Shown here: positions 9,336-18,493 of the stretch, piece by piece
Layout of the letters: every line of letters begins with the position of its first letter
How positions within the stretch are numbered: position 1 is the first letter of the stretch
DNA from: Proteinivorax tanatarense
Lineage (GTDB): Bacteria; Bacillota; Proteinivoracia; Proteinivoracales; Proteinivoracaceae
NCBI RefSeq assembly: GCF_040267685.1
Contig: NZ_CP158367.1
Coordinates: 434,001-498,000, forward strand
DNA length: 64,000 nucleotides
Reading direction: 5' to 3'
Translations under genes and position numbers: made by a program
Notes under the pieces: generated by a model
Database searches by the model: none
The model's input: only the letters and a program-made list of their open reading frames with translations
What the model was told of the DNA's origin: nothing

Positions 9336-11141
9336 ATGGCAAAGGATAAAAAAGTTTTGACAGGGAATCAAGGGATCGCTCAGGGGTTTTATGAAGCCGG
9401 GGGCAAAGTCGCTGCTAGCTACCCTGGGTCTCCAACTGTGGAGATCTTGGATACCTTGTCAAGCTATCAAGGGGTGTATTCAGAGTTTTCAACAAATGAA
9501 AAAGTTGCACTAGAGGTAGCTATAGGGGGATCATTTGCTGGAGTTAGGTCGATGGCTGTTATGAAGCATGTAGGGGTTAATATTGCTGCAGATCCTCTAA
9601 TGACATTTACTCAGACAAAAACCTTAGGAGGGTTTGTGCTAGTCAGCGGAGATGATCCAGGGCTAGCCAGCTCTCAAAATGAGCAAGATAATAGGTTTTT
9701 TGGAAAATTTGCTAACATGGGAGTTTTAGATCCAGCAGATAGCCAAGAGTCTTTGGATTATACTAAACAGGCCTTTGAAATTAGTGAAGAATTACAAGGA
9801 CCGATGATGCTTAGAATTACAAGCAGACTGTGTCATGGGAGAAGTATTGTAAATGTAGGTGAAAGAAAAGAAGTGGCACCGAAAGAAACAATTGCAGATA
9901 GTGATGACAGCTACTGTATGATACCGCCAGCATCAAAAGAGGCTCAATTTTTTATGAAAGAACGTTTAGATAGGTTGAAGTCCTATGCATATGATACAAA
10001 TTTAAATAAATTAGAAGAAAATGGATCTGACACCTTAATTATAACTTCAGGGCTTATGTACAATATCTTAAAAGAGGTAAATCCTCATGTAGATGTTTGG
10101 AAGCTGGGACTTGTATACCCCATAAATGAGGAAAAGGCTAAAGAAATTACAGCAAATTACAACAAAGTAATTGTAATAGAAGAAATGATGCCTTTTATAG
10201 AAGAGCAACTTAAACTTATGGGAATAGAATGTGAAGGCAAGAAATATTTTAGCTTTACCGGCGAGCTGGATTACGGCCATATTGCAAAAGGACTTAAAGA
10301 AGCAGGAATTTTAGATGTGGTAAATGAGTTAGATTCAACAACTACTGATACAGTAGAAAGACCACCGCTATTTTGTTCTGGATGTCCCCATAGACCTGTA
10401 TTTGATATTTTGAAAAAGTCAAAAACAAAGATGGTGATTGGAGACATCGGCTGTTATTCCATGGGGATGCAACATCCTTTTGAGCAATCCCAAAGTATCA
10501 TAAGTATGGGAGCTTGCATGGGCATTGTAAAAGGCATGAGTAAGGCCTTTGCAATGCAGGAAAAACAGGAGCCTTTAGTGGCATTGATCGGAGATGGAAC
10601 ATTTTTCCACTCAGGCATACCAGGGCTAATAAATCAGCTTCATCAGCAGGGAGATAAAGAAAACATAACTATTGTTGTTTTAGACAATCGAACAACGGCT
10701 ATGACTGGTGGTCAACCTAATGCCAGCTCGGGATTGTATACTAAAAAAGATGATATGAAAGTAAGCATAAACGAATTAGCTCAGTCCATAGGCTTTGACA
10801 GGGTAAAAGAGCTGGATCAATACGACTATGATGAAACTAAGAAAATTTTTAAAGAAGAACTAGCTCATCAAGGTCTGTCAATTATAGTAGCTAATGGCCC
10901 TTGTGCACTTAAATTTAAGATGAACAACCCTCATTACTATGTCGACCCTTCTATATGCATCGGCTGTCGTTCATGTATAAAGACTAATTGTCCGCCTTTG
11001 AAAATGAAAGAGTACGAAGGAATAGAAAAGAAAAAATCCTTTATAGATAAAGACATGTGTGTCGGATGTAGCATCTGTGCTCAAGTATGCCCAGTAAATG
11101 CTATCAAGCAATCTGGCGAAGAAGCAAAAGGAGGTGCGTAA
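9336..11141 (+). CDS. iorA: Indolepyruvate:ferredoxin oxidoreductase, alpha subunit
   Basis: 601 residues. This thiamine-diphosphate enzyme oxidatively decarboxylates aryl-pyruvates made by transamination of aromatic amino acids, reducing ferredoxin and giving aryl-acetyl-CoA. The N-terminal pyrimidine-binding domain has SYPGSPT. The central ThDP-binding domain has SGCPHR, GDIGCYSMG and GDGTFFHSG. The C-terminus carries two 4Fe-4S clusters (CIGCRSC...CP and CVGCSIC...CP). The GAGGAGG site fixes the ATG. It is co-transcribed with iorB one base downstream. Confidence 0.95.
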   Translation: MAKDKKVLTGNQGIAQGFYEAGGKVAASYPGSPTVEILDTLSSYQGVYSEFSTNEKVALEVAIGGSFAGVRSMAVMKHVGVNIAADPLMTFTQTKTLGGFVLVSGDDPGLASSQNEQDNRFFGKFANMGVLDPADSQESLDYTKQAFEISEELQGPMMLRITSRLCHGRSIVNVGERKEVAPKETIADSDDSYCMIPPASKEAQFFMKERLDRLKSYAYDTNLNKLEENGSDTLIITSGLMYNILKEVNPHVDVWKLGLVYPINEEKAKEITANYNKVIVIEEMMPFIEEQLKLMGIECEGKKYFSFTGELDYGHIAKGLKEAGILDVVNELDSTTTDTVERPPLFCSGCPHRPVFDILKKSKTKMVIGDIGCYSMGMQHPFEQSQSIISMGACMGIVKGMSKAFAMQEKQEPLVALIGDGTFFHSGIPGLINQLHQQGDKENITIVVLDNRTTAMTGGQPNASSGLYTKKDDMKVSINELAQSIGFDRVKELDQYDYDETKKIFKEELAHQGLSIIVANGPCALKFKMNNPHYYVDPSICIGCRSCIKTNCPPLKMKEYEGIEKKKSFIDKDMCVGCSICAQVCPVNAIKQSGEEAKGGA

Positions 11142-11142
11142 A

Positions 11143-11709
11143 TTGACGACTAATATTTTAATTGGTGGCGTTGGTGGTCAAGGCTTAGTTCTTATGACAA
11201 ATATTATTTGTCAGGGAGCTATGAAAGCTGGCTATGATGTAAAAAGCAATGATGTAGTGGGGTTATCTCAAAGAGGTGGAAAAGTTTGGGGAAATGTAAG
11301 ATTTGGTGAAAAAATATATAGCCCTAACATCTCAGCAAAACAAGGGGATGTTTTAATAGCTACCGAGCCTCTGGAAGCACTAAGGTGGAGCGCTTCCTTA
11401 AAAGATGGTGGAGTTATCATAGTTAATCCCAAAACCATGTATTCAACTCCAGTTCAGCAAGAAAAGGCTGAATACCCCAAGGAGGAAATTGATGCACTGA
11501 AAGATAAATACAAAGTGATAGAAATTGACGCTAATGAAGAAGCAAAAAAATTAGGGAAAATTCAGGTTAGCAACGTTATTATGATAGGTGCCCTTGCAAG
11601 GGAGCTAGAAATACCTATAAAAATATGGGAAGAAACAATACTAGAAAATGTTCCGCCAAAATTTAAGGAAATGAATATATCTGCATTTAGGGTAGGGTAT
11701 AATGGGTAA
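11143..11709 (+). CDS. iorB: Indolepyruvate:ferredoxin oxidoreductase, beta subunit
   Basis: 189 residues from a TTG at 11143, chosen because GGAGGTG precedes it and the protein then begins directly with TTNILIGGVGGQG, the gamma-type domain of 2-oxoacid oxidoreductases. The stop of iorA is one base upstream, so the two are coupled. The subunit helps bind CoA and substrate in the alpha2-beta2 enzyme. A 21-bp perfect terminator follows. Confidence 0.93.
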   Translation: MTTNILIGGVGGQGLVLMTNIICQGAMKAGYDVKSNDVVGLSQRGGKVWGNVRFGEKIYSPNISAKQGDVLIATEPLEALRWSASLKDGGVIIVNPKTMYSTPVQQEKAEYPKEEIDALKDKYKVIEIDANEEAKKLGKIQVSNVIMIGALARELEIPIKIWEETILENVPPKFKEMNISAFRVGYNG

Positions 11710-11723
11710 CATTGCTTATTTAG

Positions 11724-11765
11724 AGCCCCCAAACGCTAGAATTTAAATTCTAGCGTTTGGGGGCT
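11724..11765 (+). terminator. Strong rho-independent terminator after iorAB
   Basis: A perfect 21-bp inverted repeat with no loop bases (AGCCCCCAAACGCTAGAATTT and its exact complement). The tract after it is only weakly T-rich. Confidence 0.75.
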
Positions 11766-11879
11766 TTGCTATGGTAAAAATGCTTTTACTTAAAAAATAA
11801 AAATTAGCTATAAAGGATTCTTAATCACAAAGTAGAATATTAAGAAATAAAGAAAAATTTAAACAGGGACGGGTGGTAT

Positions 11880-14579
11880 ATGAAAAAAGCAGATAGAGTA
11901 TTGCACGCACTTGTGAAACTTGAAGAGAGATACAATAAAGGAATTTCCGCAAGGGAAATAGGTGAGGAAATTGATTTAGATAGGGCAAATGTCAGTAGAT
12001 ATTTAAATAAACTATATAAAGAAAAGAAAATAAGCAAATCTATCGGCAGACCTGTTTTGTACTATTCGATAAAAGAAGAGAGTAGTGTAGAAAACAATAA
12101 AAAAAATAGTTTTGATAGGGTCCTTCTTCAACAGCAGAGTTTGCAGGTTCCAATACAAAAAGCCAAAGCTGCTATTTTATACCCTCCCACTGGCTTACAC
12201 ACCTTGATACTAGGTGAAACTGGTGTAGGCAAAACTATGTTTGCGGAGCTAATGCATAACTTTGCAGTAGAAAGTAACGTCCTAAGTTCCGAAGCTCCCT
12301 TTATTAGGTTTAATTGTGCAGACTATGCAGACAATCCTCAGTTAGTAATATCCCAGATTTTTGGTGTAAAGAAAGGTGCTTATACAGGGGCAGAGAATGA
12401 CAGGGAGGGTCTATTAAATAAAGCAGATGGAGGCATTTTATTTTTAGATGAAGTCCACAGGCTCTCTGCACAGGGTCAAGAAATGCTTTTTACATACATA
12501 GACAAAGGTCAATTTAGACCGCTGGGAGAAACAGTAAAAACAATCTCAGTAAATGTTCAAATTATAGCAGCAACTACAGAAGAACCCAACTCATACCTGT
12601 TAAAAACTTTTACTAGACGAATCCCGATGATTATAACTTTGCCGCCGTTGAGAGAAAAAAGTTTAGCTGAAAGATATTATCTTATAGATTATTTTTTTAA
12701 AAAAGAATCAAAACGAATTGGAAAAAGTATATATATAAATAAACAATCCTTTATTTCGCTACTTTTATATCAATGTCCGAATAATATAGGGCAGTTAGCT
12801 AGTGATATCCAGTTATGCTGTGCAAAGGCCTTTGTCCATTATAAATCAAAGAAAGAAAATCATATCCTTATCACCACTTCAGACTTGCCTCAACATGTGA
12901 AAAAAGGCTTATTACGCTTAAATGAATATAGAGCAGAAGTAGAGGAAATCATGCAAGTTAAAGGTGAGATTTTGCGATTTAGCTTTAAAGAAGATATACA
13001 ATATCATACTAAAGATGATAATGTGGCAAACGAGGACTTTTATGAGGGAATAGCAAGAAGGTTAGATGACTTAAAATCCTCTGGCTTGACGGAAGGAGAA
13101 ATAAATCAAACTATAAATATAGATATTGAAGCACATTTTCAAAAATACCTAGGAAATCTGGATAGAAACTTAAAAAAGAAAGATATATCTAAGGTGGTAG
13201 ATTTAGAAGTTTTGGAGTCAGTTGAGCAAATTTTAAACTTAGCTGAAAAAAGACTTAACACGACATATGACATTAAAATTTACTATGGTTTAGCCCTCCA
13301 TATACATAACTTTATAGAAAGAATGAAAAAAGGTCTGAAGGTATATCATCCCAAACTGAACTTGATAAGAGCCGATTATCCTGAAGAATTTATGGTTGCT
13401 TTGGAAGCAGTAAATATTATTGACAAAAGATTTGAAATTCAAACTCCTTTGGACGAAATAGGGTATATAACGTTATTTTTAATTAAAAATGTGTTAGATC
13501 TGGAGTATGGGCAAAAGAGTAAAGTTGGGATTCTTGTAATGATGCATGGCAGGACAACTGCTAGCAGCATGGTAGAAGTGTGCAATACGTTAGTAGGAGA
13601 AAATCATGCTGTAGCTTTGGATATGCCTTTAAATATGAAGCCGGAGGAGATATATCTTTTGGCAAAAGAGCGGGTTATTAATTTAAATCAAGGTCAGGGA
13701 GTAATGTTGCTGGTTGATATGGGCTCTTTAGTAAGTTACGGTGATATGATTTACGAAGATACTGGAGTTAACGTCAGGACTGTTGACATGGTAAGCACCC
13801 CTTTACTTCTTGAAGCTTGCAGAAAAGCTGTTTTAGGATGGGATATGAATGAAATTTATGAAAGCTTAATTGACGTTGGAAAATTCAAACAAAAAAACAG
13901 TAGAAAAAAGACTATAAAAGCTAAAAGAGTGATTATAACTGCCTGTTTTACCGGGGAAGGTGCGGCAGAACACCTTCAAAATATCATCGAGACTGAGCTA
14001 GCCAAGAAATATAACTTTGCAGTAATTCCTCTTAATATACTAAATAGAAAAGAATTTTTAAACTCAGTAAATAGCTATAAAAAAAAGTATAAAATTTTAG
14101 CTATTGTTAGCACTGTTGGAATTGATATGGTGGATATACCATATATCTCTGCAGCGGAACTAATTGATGGCAGTGGAATAAATGCTTTGGAAAGAATATT
14201 GGGCACTGATGATAATTACATAAAAATTGGAGATTCTTTACATAAACATCTAAAGCAGGTGGACGGAGCTGAGTTAAGTGAAGAAATAATGCAGGTGATT
14301 TCTAATATTGAAGGCAGGCTAGAAATAAAAGTTTGTGATGAAATTGCCATAGGTATGATGATGCATACTTGTTTTCTTATAGAAAAGCTAAAAAAGGGGG
14401 AAAAAGGTAAAGTTTTTAAGGAGTTGCAACTTTATAAAAATCAGTACAATAGAGAGATGGGAATAATTAAAGAATGTTTCAAAGTGATAGAAAAGAAATA
14501 TAATATTAACATTCTAGAAGATGAGATTGGTTACATATGCAAAATACTACTTTTAAACAGCCAGTGGGCAGAAAATTAA
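11880..14579 (+). CDS. LevR-type sigma-54-dependent activator with PTS regulation domains
   Basis: 899 residues. An N-terminal winged helix (about 1-65) is followed by an AAA+ sigma-54-activating domain with Walker A GETGVGKT (112-119), GAYTGA (166-171, a variant of GAFTGA) and Walker B ILFLDE (186-191). Then come PRD1 (about 440-545), an EIIA-Man-like domain with H556 in MMHGRT, an EIIB-like region near residue 687 (TACFTG) and PRD2 (about 800-895). This is the LevR/ManR architecture, in which phosphorylation by HPr and EIIB sets activity. A sigma-54 promoter lies 99 bases past its stop, so the PTS operon at 14728-19243 is the clear target. Confidence 0.93.
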   Translation: MKKADRVLHALVKLEERYNKGISAREIGEEIDLDRANVSRYLNKLYKEKKISKSIGRPVLYYSIKEESSVENNKKNSFDRVLLQQQSLQVPIQKAKAAILYPPTGLHTLILGETGVGKTMFAELMHNFAVESNVLSSEAPFIRFNCADYADNPQLVISQIFGVKKGAYTGAENDREGLLNKADGGILFLDEVHRLSAQGQEMLFTYIDKGQFRPLGETVKTISVNVQIIAATTEEPNSYLLKTFTRRIPMIITLPPLREKSLAERYYLIDYFFKKESKRIGKSIYINKQSFISLLLYQCPNNIGQLASDIQLCCAKAFVHYKSKKENHILITTSDLPQHVKKGLLRLNEYRAEVEEIMQVKGEILRFSFKEDIQYHTKDDNVANEDFYEGIARRLDDLKSSGLTEGEINQTINIDIEAHFQKYLGNLDRNLKKKDISKVVDLEVLESVEQILNLAEKRLNTTYDIKIYYGLALHIHNFIERMKKGLKVYHPKLNLIRADYPEEFMVALEAVNIIDKRFEIQTPLDEIGYITLFLIKNVLDLEYGQKSKVGILVMMHGRTTASSMVEVCNTLVGENHAVALDMPLNMKPEEIYLLAKERVINLNQGQGVMLLVDMGSLVSYGDMIYEDTGVNVRTVDMVSTPLLLEACRKAVLGWDMNEIYESLIDVGKFKQKNSRKKTIKAKRVIITACFTGEGAAEHLQNIIETELAKKYNFAVIPLNILNRKEFLNSVNSYKKKYKILAIVSTVGIDMVDIPYISAAELIDGSGINALERILGTDDNYIKIGDSLHKHLKQVDGAELSEEIMQVISNIEGRLEIKVCDEIAIGMMMHTCFLIEKLKKGEKGKVFKELQLYKNQYNREMGIIKECFKVIEKKYNINILEDEIGYICKILLLNSQWAEN

Positions 14580-14590
14580 AGATACTGTGT

Positions 14591-14628
14591 AATAGTGTGC
14601 AGTTTTACTTTGCACACTATTTTTTTGT
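14591..14628 (+). terminator. Rho-independent terminator separating activator from PTS operon
   Basis: AATAGTGTGC and GCACACTATT form a stem followed by TTTTTTGTTTTTTT. Confidence 0.85.
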
Positions 14629-14677
14629 TTTTTTGCCGTGGTTATTGCATTTGAGATTTATTTCTGAAAAATATAAA

Positions 14678-14694
14678 TTGGCATGGCTTTTGCA
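14678..14694 (+). promoter_or_regulatory. Sigma-54 (-24/-12) promoter
   Basis: TTGGCATGGCTTTTGCA matches the sigma-54 consensus (TGGCAY-N5-TTGCA) with GG at -24 and GC at -12 in the correct phase. It begins 50 bases before the HPr start and follows a gene for a sigma-54 activator. I did not find a clear upstream activator site. Confidence 0.92.
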
Positions 14695-14727
14695 ATAATA
14701 TAAAAATAAATTATTAGGGGGCTTTAG

Positions 14728-14991
14728 ATGGAAAAGCAGACTGTCAGGGTAAGGATAAAAACGGGACTTCATGCTAGACCAGCCACTGTTTTAGTAAGTG
14801 CTGCTAAAAGATATGTTTCAGAGTTGACATTGCAAAAGGGTCAGAGCAGTGCTAACAGTAAAAGCATAATCTCAGTTTTAGGATTATGTGTTAAAGGTGG
14901 TGAGGTACTAGACATAATAGCTGAGGGACAGGATGAGGTGAAAGCAGTGCAGGCAGTAAAAACATTACTTGAAGATGAAAGCATCGCTTAA
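14728..14991 (+). CDS. HPr-family phosphocarrier dedicated to the chitobiose PTS
   Basis: 87 residues, the usual HPr length. The catalytic H15 lies in GLHARPA, and S46 (NSKSIIS) is the HPr-kinase site, so it is a true HPr-like carrier rather than a Crh-type protein lacking His15. It passes phosphate from enzyme I to the EIIA encoded at 18095. It is first in a sigma-54 operon, so the HPr pool is raised together with the transporter; it may also phosphorylate the PRDs of the activator. The AGGGGGC site precedes the ATG. Confidence 0.92.
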   Translation: MEKQTVRVRIKTGLHARPATVLVSAAKRYVSELTLQKGQSSANSKSIISVLGLCVKGGEVLDIIAEGQDEVKAVQAVKTLLEDESIA

Positions 14992-15038
14992 AGGAGGTGC
15001 AGGTTATTTAGGCTGTTAATTAACAAGGAGGTTTTTAT

Positions 15039-15353
15039 ATGGGAAAAATTAAGATTATGTTAGTGTGTGCTGCGGGAATGTCAACTAGTTTGTTGGTAAC
15101 TAAAATGAATGGTGCAGCAGTAAAAGAAAAGCTTTCAGTGGATATTTTAGCTGTTTCGGAATCAGAGGCTGATGAACATTTGGATTCTATTGATATACTT
15201 CTTTTGGGTCCACAAGTTCGGTACCTAAAAAGCAATATGGAAGAAAAATTGCATGGAAAGGATGTGCCTGTTTCTGTGATTGACAGTATTATGTATGGGC
15301 GCATGGATGGAGAAGGAGTTTTAAAGCAAGCCTTGGAATTAGTGAACAAATAG
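15039..15353 (+). CDS. chbB: PTS EIIB component, lactose/cellobiose/chitobiose family
   Basis: 104 residues. The phosphorylated C10 lies in the VCAAGMSTSLLV P-loop-like motif at the N-terminus. It accepts phosphate from EIIA and passes it to the sugar at EIIC. An AAGGAGG site lies just upstream. The neighbouring ChbG-type deacetylase and nagAB point to N,N'-diacetylchitobiose rather than cellobiose, but the family itself does not decide. Confidence 0.93.
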   Translation: MGKIKIMLVCAAGMSTSLLVTKMNGAAVKEKLSVDILAVSESEADEHLDSIDILLLGPQVRYLKSNMEEKLHGKDVPVSVIDSIMYGRMDGEGVLKQALELVNK

Positions 15354-15385
15354 GTAATAAATAAAAGCTTTAAAGGAGGAAGAAA

Positions 15386-16645
15386 ATGCAAAGTTTTATA
15401 AAGTTTATGGAAAAATATTTTATGCCTTACGCAGCAAAAATAGGGAAGCAACGACATTTGGTGGCAATTCGAGATGGATTTATAGGGATTATGCCGTTAA
15501 TAATAGCGGGTTCTTTTGCGGTGTTGTTAAACTCTACTTTATTTGAGATAGTACCGGTATTAGAGCCTTTAAAAGGTATAAACGGCAATGTTTGGTGGGG
15601 TAGCTTTGCTATTATGACTCTTTTATTAGTCTTTTCTTTAGGGTTTAACCTAGCCAAGGGTTATAAAGTTGATGGATTGGCTGCAGGTTTGATTTCTGTA
15701 GGTGCTTTTATAGCAGTAACTCCACCAGCAGGAGAGGCAGGGGGTTATTTAGATGTAGGATACTTAAGCGCCACAGGATTATTTACGGGAATACTGATTG
15801 CGATATTGACAACAGAGGTTTTTGTCAGGTTGACAAAAAGAAATATCGTAATAAAAATGCCAGACTCAGTTCCACCAGCTGTTAGTAGAGCATTTGCCGC
15901 TGTAATTCCTGGAATCATTGCCATTTACGTAGCAGGAATTATAGGACATATATTTGCTGCTATTGGTGCTATAAGCCTTCAAGACTTTATTTATAATACA
16001 ATTCAAGCACCACTTGAAGCTTTAGGGCAAGGTGTATTTTCCGCTATGATATTAGCTATGTTGATAAATTTATTCTGGTTTTTCGGTTTGCATGGGGCCA
16101 GCATATTAGATCCTATAATGAACTCTGTTTATCTACCAGCTCTTGAAGCAAATGCCAGTGCAGTACAAGCTGGGTTAGCAGCAGAGTATAATATTACAAG
16201 AGTATTTTTTGATGCCTATGTTCACTTAGGGGGTTCTGGAGCCACATTAGGCTTAATCATTGCAATATTCATTGTTAGTAAAAGAAGGCAAGAATATAGA
16301 ACGGTTGCTAAGCTTGGACTTCCTAACGGTATTTTTCAAATCAACGAGCCAATCATTTTTGGCGTACCCATAGTATTAAACCCTATTTTGTTTATCCCAT
16401 TTATCATAACACCAGCAGTATTGACATTAACAGCTTTTCTTGCAACGGCTAGTGGATTGGTTCCAGCAACATATGTTGCAATTCCATGGATTTCTCCCCC
16501 TGGGGTTGGCGCATTTTTAGCCACAGGAGGGAGTATAAAAGCAGCTTTGTTGGCGCTATTTAATCTTTGTTTATCAATAGCGATATATATACCATTTATA
16601 GCAATAGCTGATAAACAAGCTGCCAAAGAAAGAAACTTAGAGTAA
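15386..16645 (+). CDS. chbC: PTS EIIC permease, cellobiose/chitobiose family
   Basis: 419 residues with about ten hydrophobic membrane segments and the family core FWFFGLHGASILDPIMN. A late NEPIIFGVPIVLNP motif marks the sugar site of the Lac/Cel EIIC fold. It transports the disaccharide while EIIB phosphorylates it. It is 32 bases downstream of the EIIB gene. The start follows AAAGGAGGAAG. Confidence 0.94.
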   Translation: MQSFIKFMEKYFMPYAAKIGKQRHLVAIRDGFIGIMPLIIAGSFAVLLNSTLFEIVPVLEPLKGINGNVWWGSFAIMTLLLVFSLGFNLAKGYKVDGLAAGLISVGAFIAVTPPAGEAGGYLDVGYLSATGLFTGILIAILTTEVFVRLTKRNIVIKMPDSVPPAVSRAFAAVIPGIIAIYVAGIIGHIFAAIGAISLQDFIYNTIQAPLEALGQGVFSAMILAMLINLFWFFGLHGASILDPIMNSVYLPALEANASAVQAGLAAEYNITRVFFDAYVHLGGSGATLGLIIAIFIVSKRRQEYRTVAKLGLPNGIFQINEPIIFGVPIVLNPILFIPFIITPAVLTLTAFLATASGLVPATYVAIPWISPPGVGAFLATGGSIKAALLALFNLCLSIAIYIPFIAIADKQAAKERNLE

Positions 16646-16659
16646 TTAAGGTGAAAATT

Positions 16660-16733
16660 AAGGTTCAAAGATTTTCCCAAAATAGAGAAGTAAGGTTCTT
16701 TTCTAAATGAAAAAAGGTTAATCTTTGAACCTT
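16660..16733 (+). other. Long-range inverted repeat between chbC and the phospho-glycosidase gene
   Basis: AAGGTTCAAAGATT at 16660-16673 is exactly complementary to AATCTTTGAACCTT at 16720-16733, with 46 bases between and no T-run after it. It lies inside the operon, so it may be an mRNA processing or stability element that changes the transporter-to-enzyme ratio. Confidence 0.55.
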
Positions 16734-16769
16734 ATAAAGATTTTTTATAACTTTAAAAGGAGGGGGAAG

Positions 16770-18074
16770 ATGAGCAAAAAATTAAAAATTGCAGTAATTG
16801 GTGGTGGAAGCAGTTACACACCTGAACTTATCGATGGAATTATTCAAAGAGCTATTGAGTTGCCTGTACATGAAATACAATTAGTTGATATAAAAGAAGG
16901 AGAAGATAAGCTAAATATAATATATAGTTTAACAAAGAGAATGATTAAGAAAGCAGGACTTGATATTGAAGTTTACAAAACACTAAACAGAAGAAAAGCT
17001 ATTGCAAATTCAGATTTTGTGGTTACACAAATTCGTGTTGGTGGTTTAAAAGCTAGAGCTTTAGATGAAAAAATACCTATAAGATATGATGTGATAGGCC
17101 AAGAAACAACAGGACCAGGAGGTTTTGCTAAAGCCCTTAGAACTATGCCCGTTATGTTAGAAATATGTAAAGAGATAGAGGAACTTGCACCAAATGCATG
17201 GTTGATAAACTTTACTAATCCCGTTAGCATAATTACAGAAATGGTACTAAAGCATACAAACGTTAAAACAATAGGTCTATGCAACGTTCCTGTTGGTATG
17301 GTCAATAACATAGCTGAAATTTTAGAATGTGATAAAGCTAATCTAAAGATCGACTTTATCGGACTAAATCATATGGTATATGGCAAAAGGATTTACTTGG
17401 AAGGAATAGATATTACAACAAAAGTTATAGATAAGTTGATGGAAGGCAAATCTCCCAACATGAGGAACATACCTGATTTAAATTGGGATCCTGAGCTGAT
17501 AAAATCTTTAAAAGTTATACCTTGTCCTTACCATAAATATTTTTATATGAAAGACAAAATACTAGAGGAAACAAAACAAGGGTTAACTGAACAAGGCACT
17601 AGGGCAGAGCAGGTGATGAAAATAGAAGAAGAATTATTTCAGCTTTATTCACAAAAAGAGGTAGAAGAGAAGCCTAAAAAGTTGGAAGAACGAGGGGGAG
17701 CATACTACTCTGAAGCAGCAATATCCCTTATAAGTGCCATTTACAATGACAAAAGTGAGATTCATACAGTGAATATAGGTAATAATGGGGCTATTTCAAG
17801 TATGCCTGGTAACGTAGTAGTGGAAGTTAATGCTGTTGTGGGAAAAAACGGAGCAAAACCTATTACAGTAGGTGAACTTCCTACCGAAATAAAAGGACTA
17901 GTACAGATGGTTAAAGCTTACGAGCTCTTGACTGTAGAAGCGGGAGTAAACCAATGCTACAGCAGTGGATTAATGGCATTAGTTTCTAATCCCTTAGTTC
18001 CCTCAGTAGATGTTGCAAAGCAAATTTTAGATGATATAATTTTAGAAAATAATCGCTATATTACTTTGGATTAG
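16770..18074 (+). CDS. chbF: Family 4 glycoside hydrolase: 6-phospho-beta-glucosidase / diacetylchitobiose-6-phosphate hydrolase
   Basis: 434 residues from the ATG at 16770, which follows AAGGAGGGGG; a longer reading from 16725 has no ribosome site. The N-terminal Rossmann motif GGGSSYTPEL binds NAD. TNPVSIIT, GLCNVPVGM and GLNHM carry the cysteine and histidine that bind the divalent metal in GH4 enzymes. It cleaves the phosphorylated disaccharide by the NAD-dependent elimination mechanism of that family. Its place between EIIC and EIIA, in an operon with ChbG, suggests mono-deacetylated chitobiose-6-phosphate as substrate. Confidence 0.92.
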   Translation: MSKKLKIAVIGGGSSYTPELIDGIIQRAIELPVHEIQLVDIKEGEDKLNIIYSLTKRMIKKAGLDIEVYKTLNRRKAIANSDFVVTQIRVGGLKARALDEKIPIRYDVIGQETTGPGGFAKALRTMPVMLEICKEIEELAPNAWLINFTNPVSIITEMVLKHTNVKTIGLCNVPVGMVNNIAEILECDKANLKIDFIGLNHMVYGKRIYLEGIDITTKVIDKLMEGKSPNMRNIPDLNWDPELIKSLKVIPCPYHKYFYMKDKILEETKQGLTEQGTRAEQVMKIEEELFQLYSQKEVEEKPKKLEERGGAYYSEAAISLISAIYNDKSEIHTVNIGNNGAISSMPGNVVVEVNAVVGKNGAKPITVGELPTEIKGLVQMVKAYELLTVEAGVNQCYSSGLMALVSNPLVPSVDVAKQILDDIILENNRYITLD

Positions 18075-18094
18075 TTGACAAGGAGGAGCATTTA

Positions 18095-18424
18095 ATGGAC
18101 TATGAATCTATTATATTAAAGATAATCACTCATAGCGGAGAAGCAAAAAGTTTATGTATGGAAGCAATAAAGTATTCTAAACAAGGCGAAATTCAAAAGG
18201 GAAGAGATTGCATTGAAGAAGCAAAACAAAAATTAGTGTTAGCCCATGAAGTTCAAACTTCTTTAATTCAATCGGAGGCCCGAGGAGAAAAAATTGAAGT
18301 TTCACTACTAGTTGTGCATGCTCAAGATCATCTCATGAATTCAATGACAGTAAAAGACTTAGCTCAAGAGTTTATAGATTTATACAGCAAAGTTCAAAGA
18401 ATAGAAAGTAAAGTAGAACAATAA
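18095..18424 (+). CDS. chbA: PTS EIIA component, lactose/cellobiose/chitobiose family
   Basis: 109 residues forming the helical EIIA-Lac fold. H75 (phospho-acceptor) and D78 (Mg-binding in the trimer) lie in the HAQDHLM motif. It takes phosphate from HPr and gives it to EIIB Cys10. An AGGAGG site lies upstream; the gene is 20 bases after the GH4 gene. Confidence 0.94.
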   Translation: MDYESIILKIITHSGEAKSLCMEAIKYSKQGEIQKGRDCIEEAKQKLVLAHEVQTSLIQSEARGEKIEVSLLVVHAQDHLMNSMTVKDLAQEFIDLYSKVQRIESKVEQ

Positions 18425-18493
18425 TAAAAATAGTTATATATTATGTGGCGTTAGCAGTGATACTGTTGATGCCATTTTATTTAGGAGGCTATC

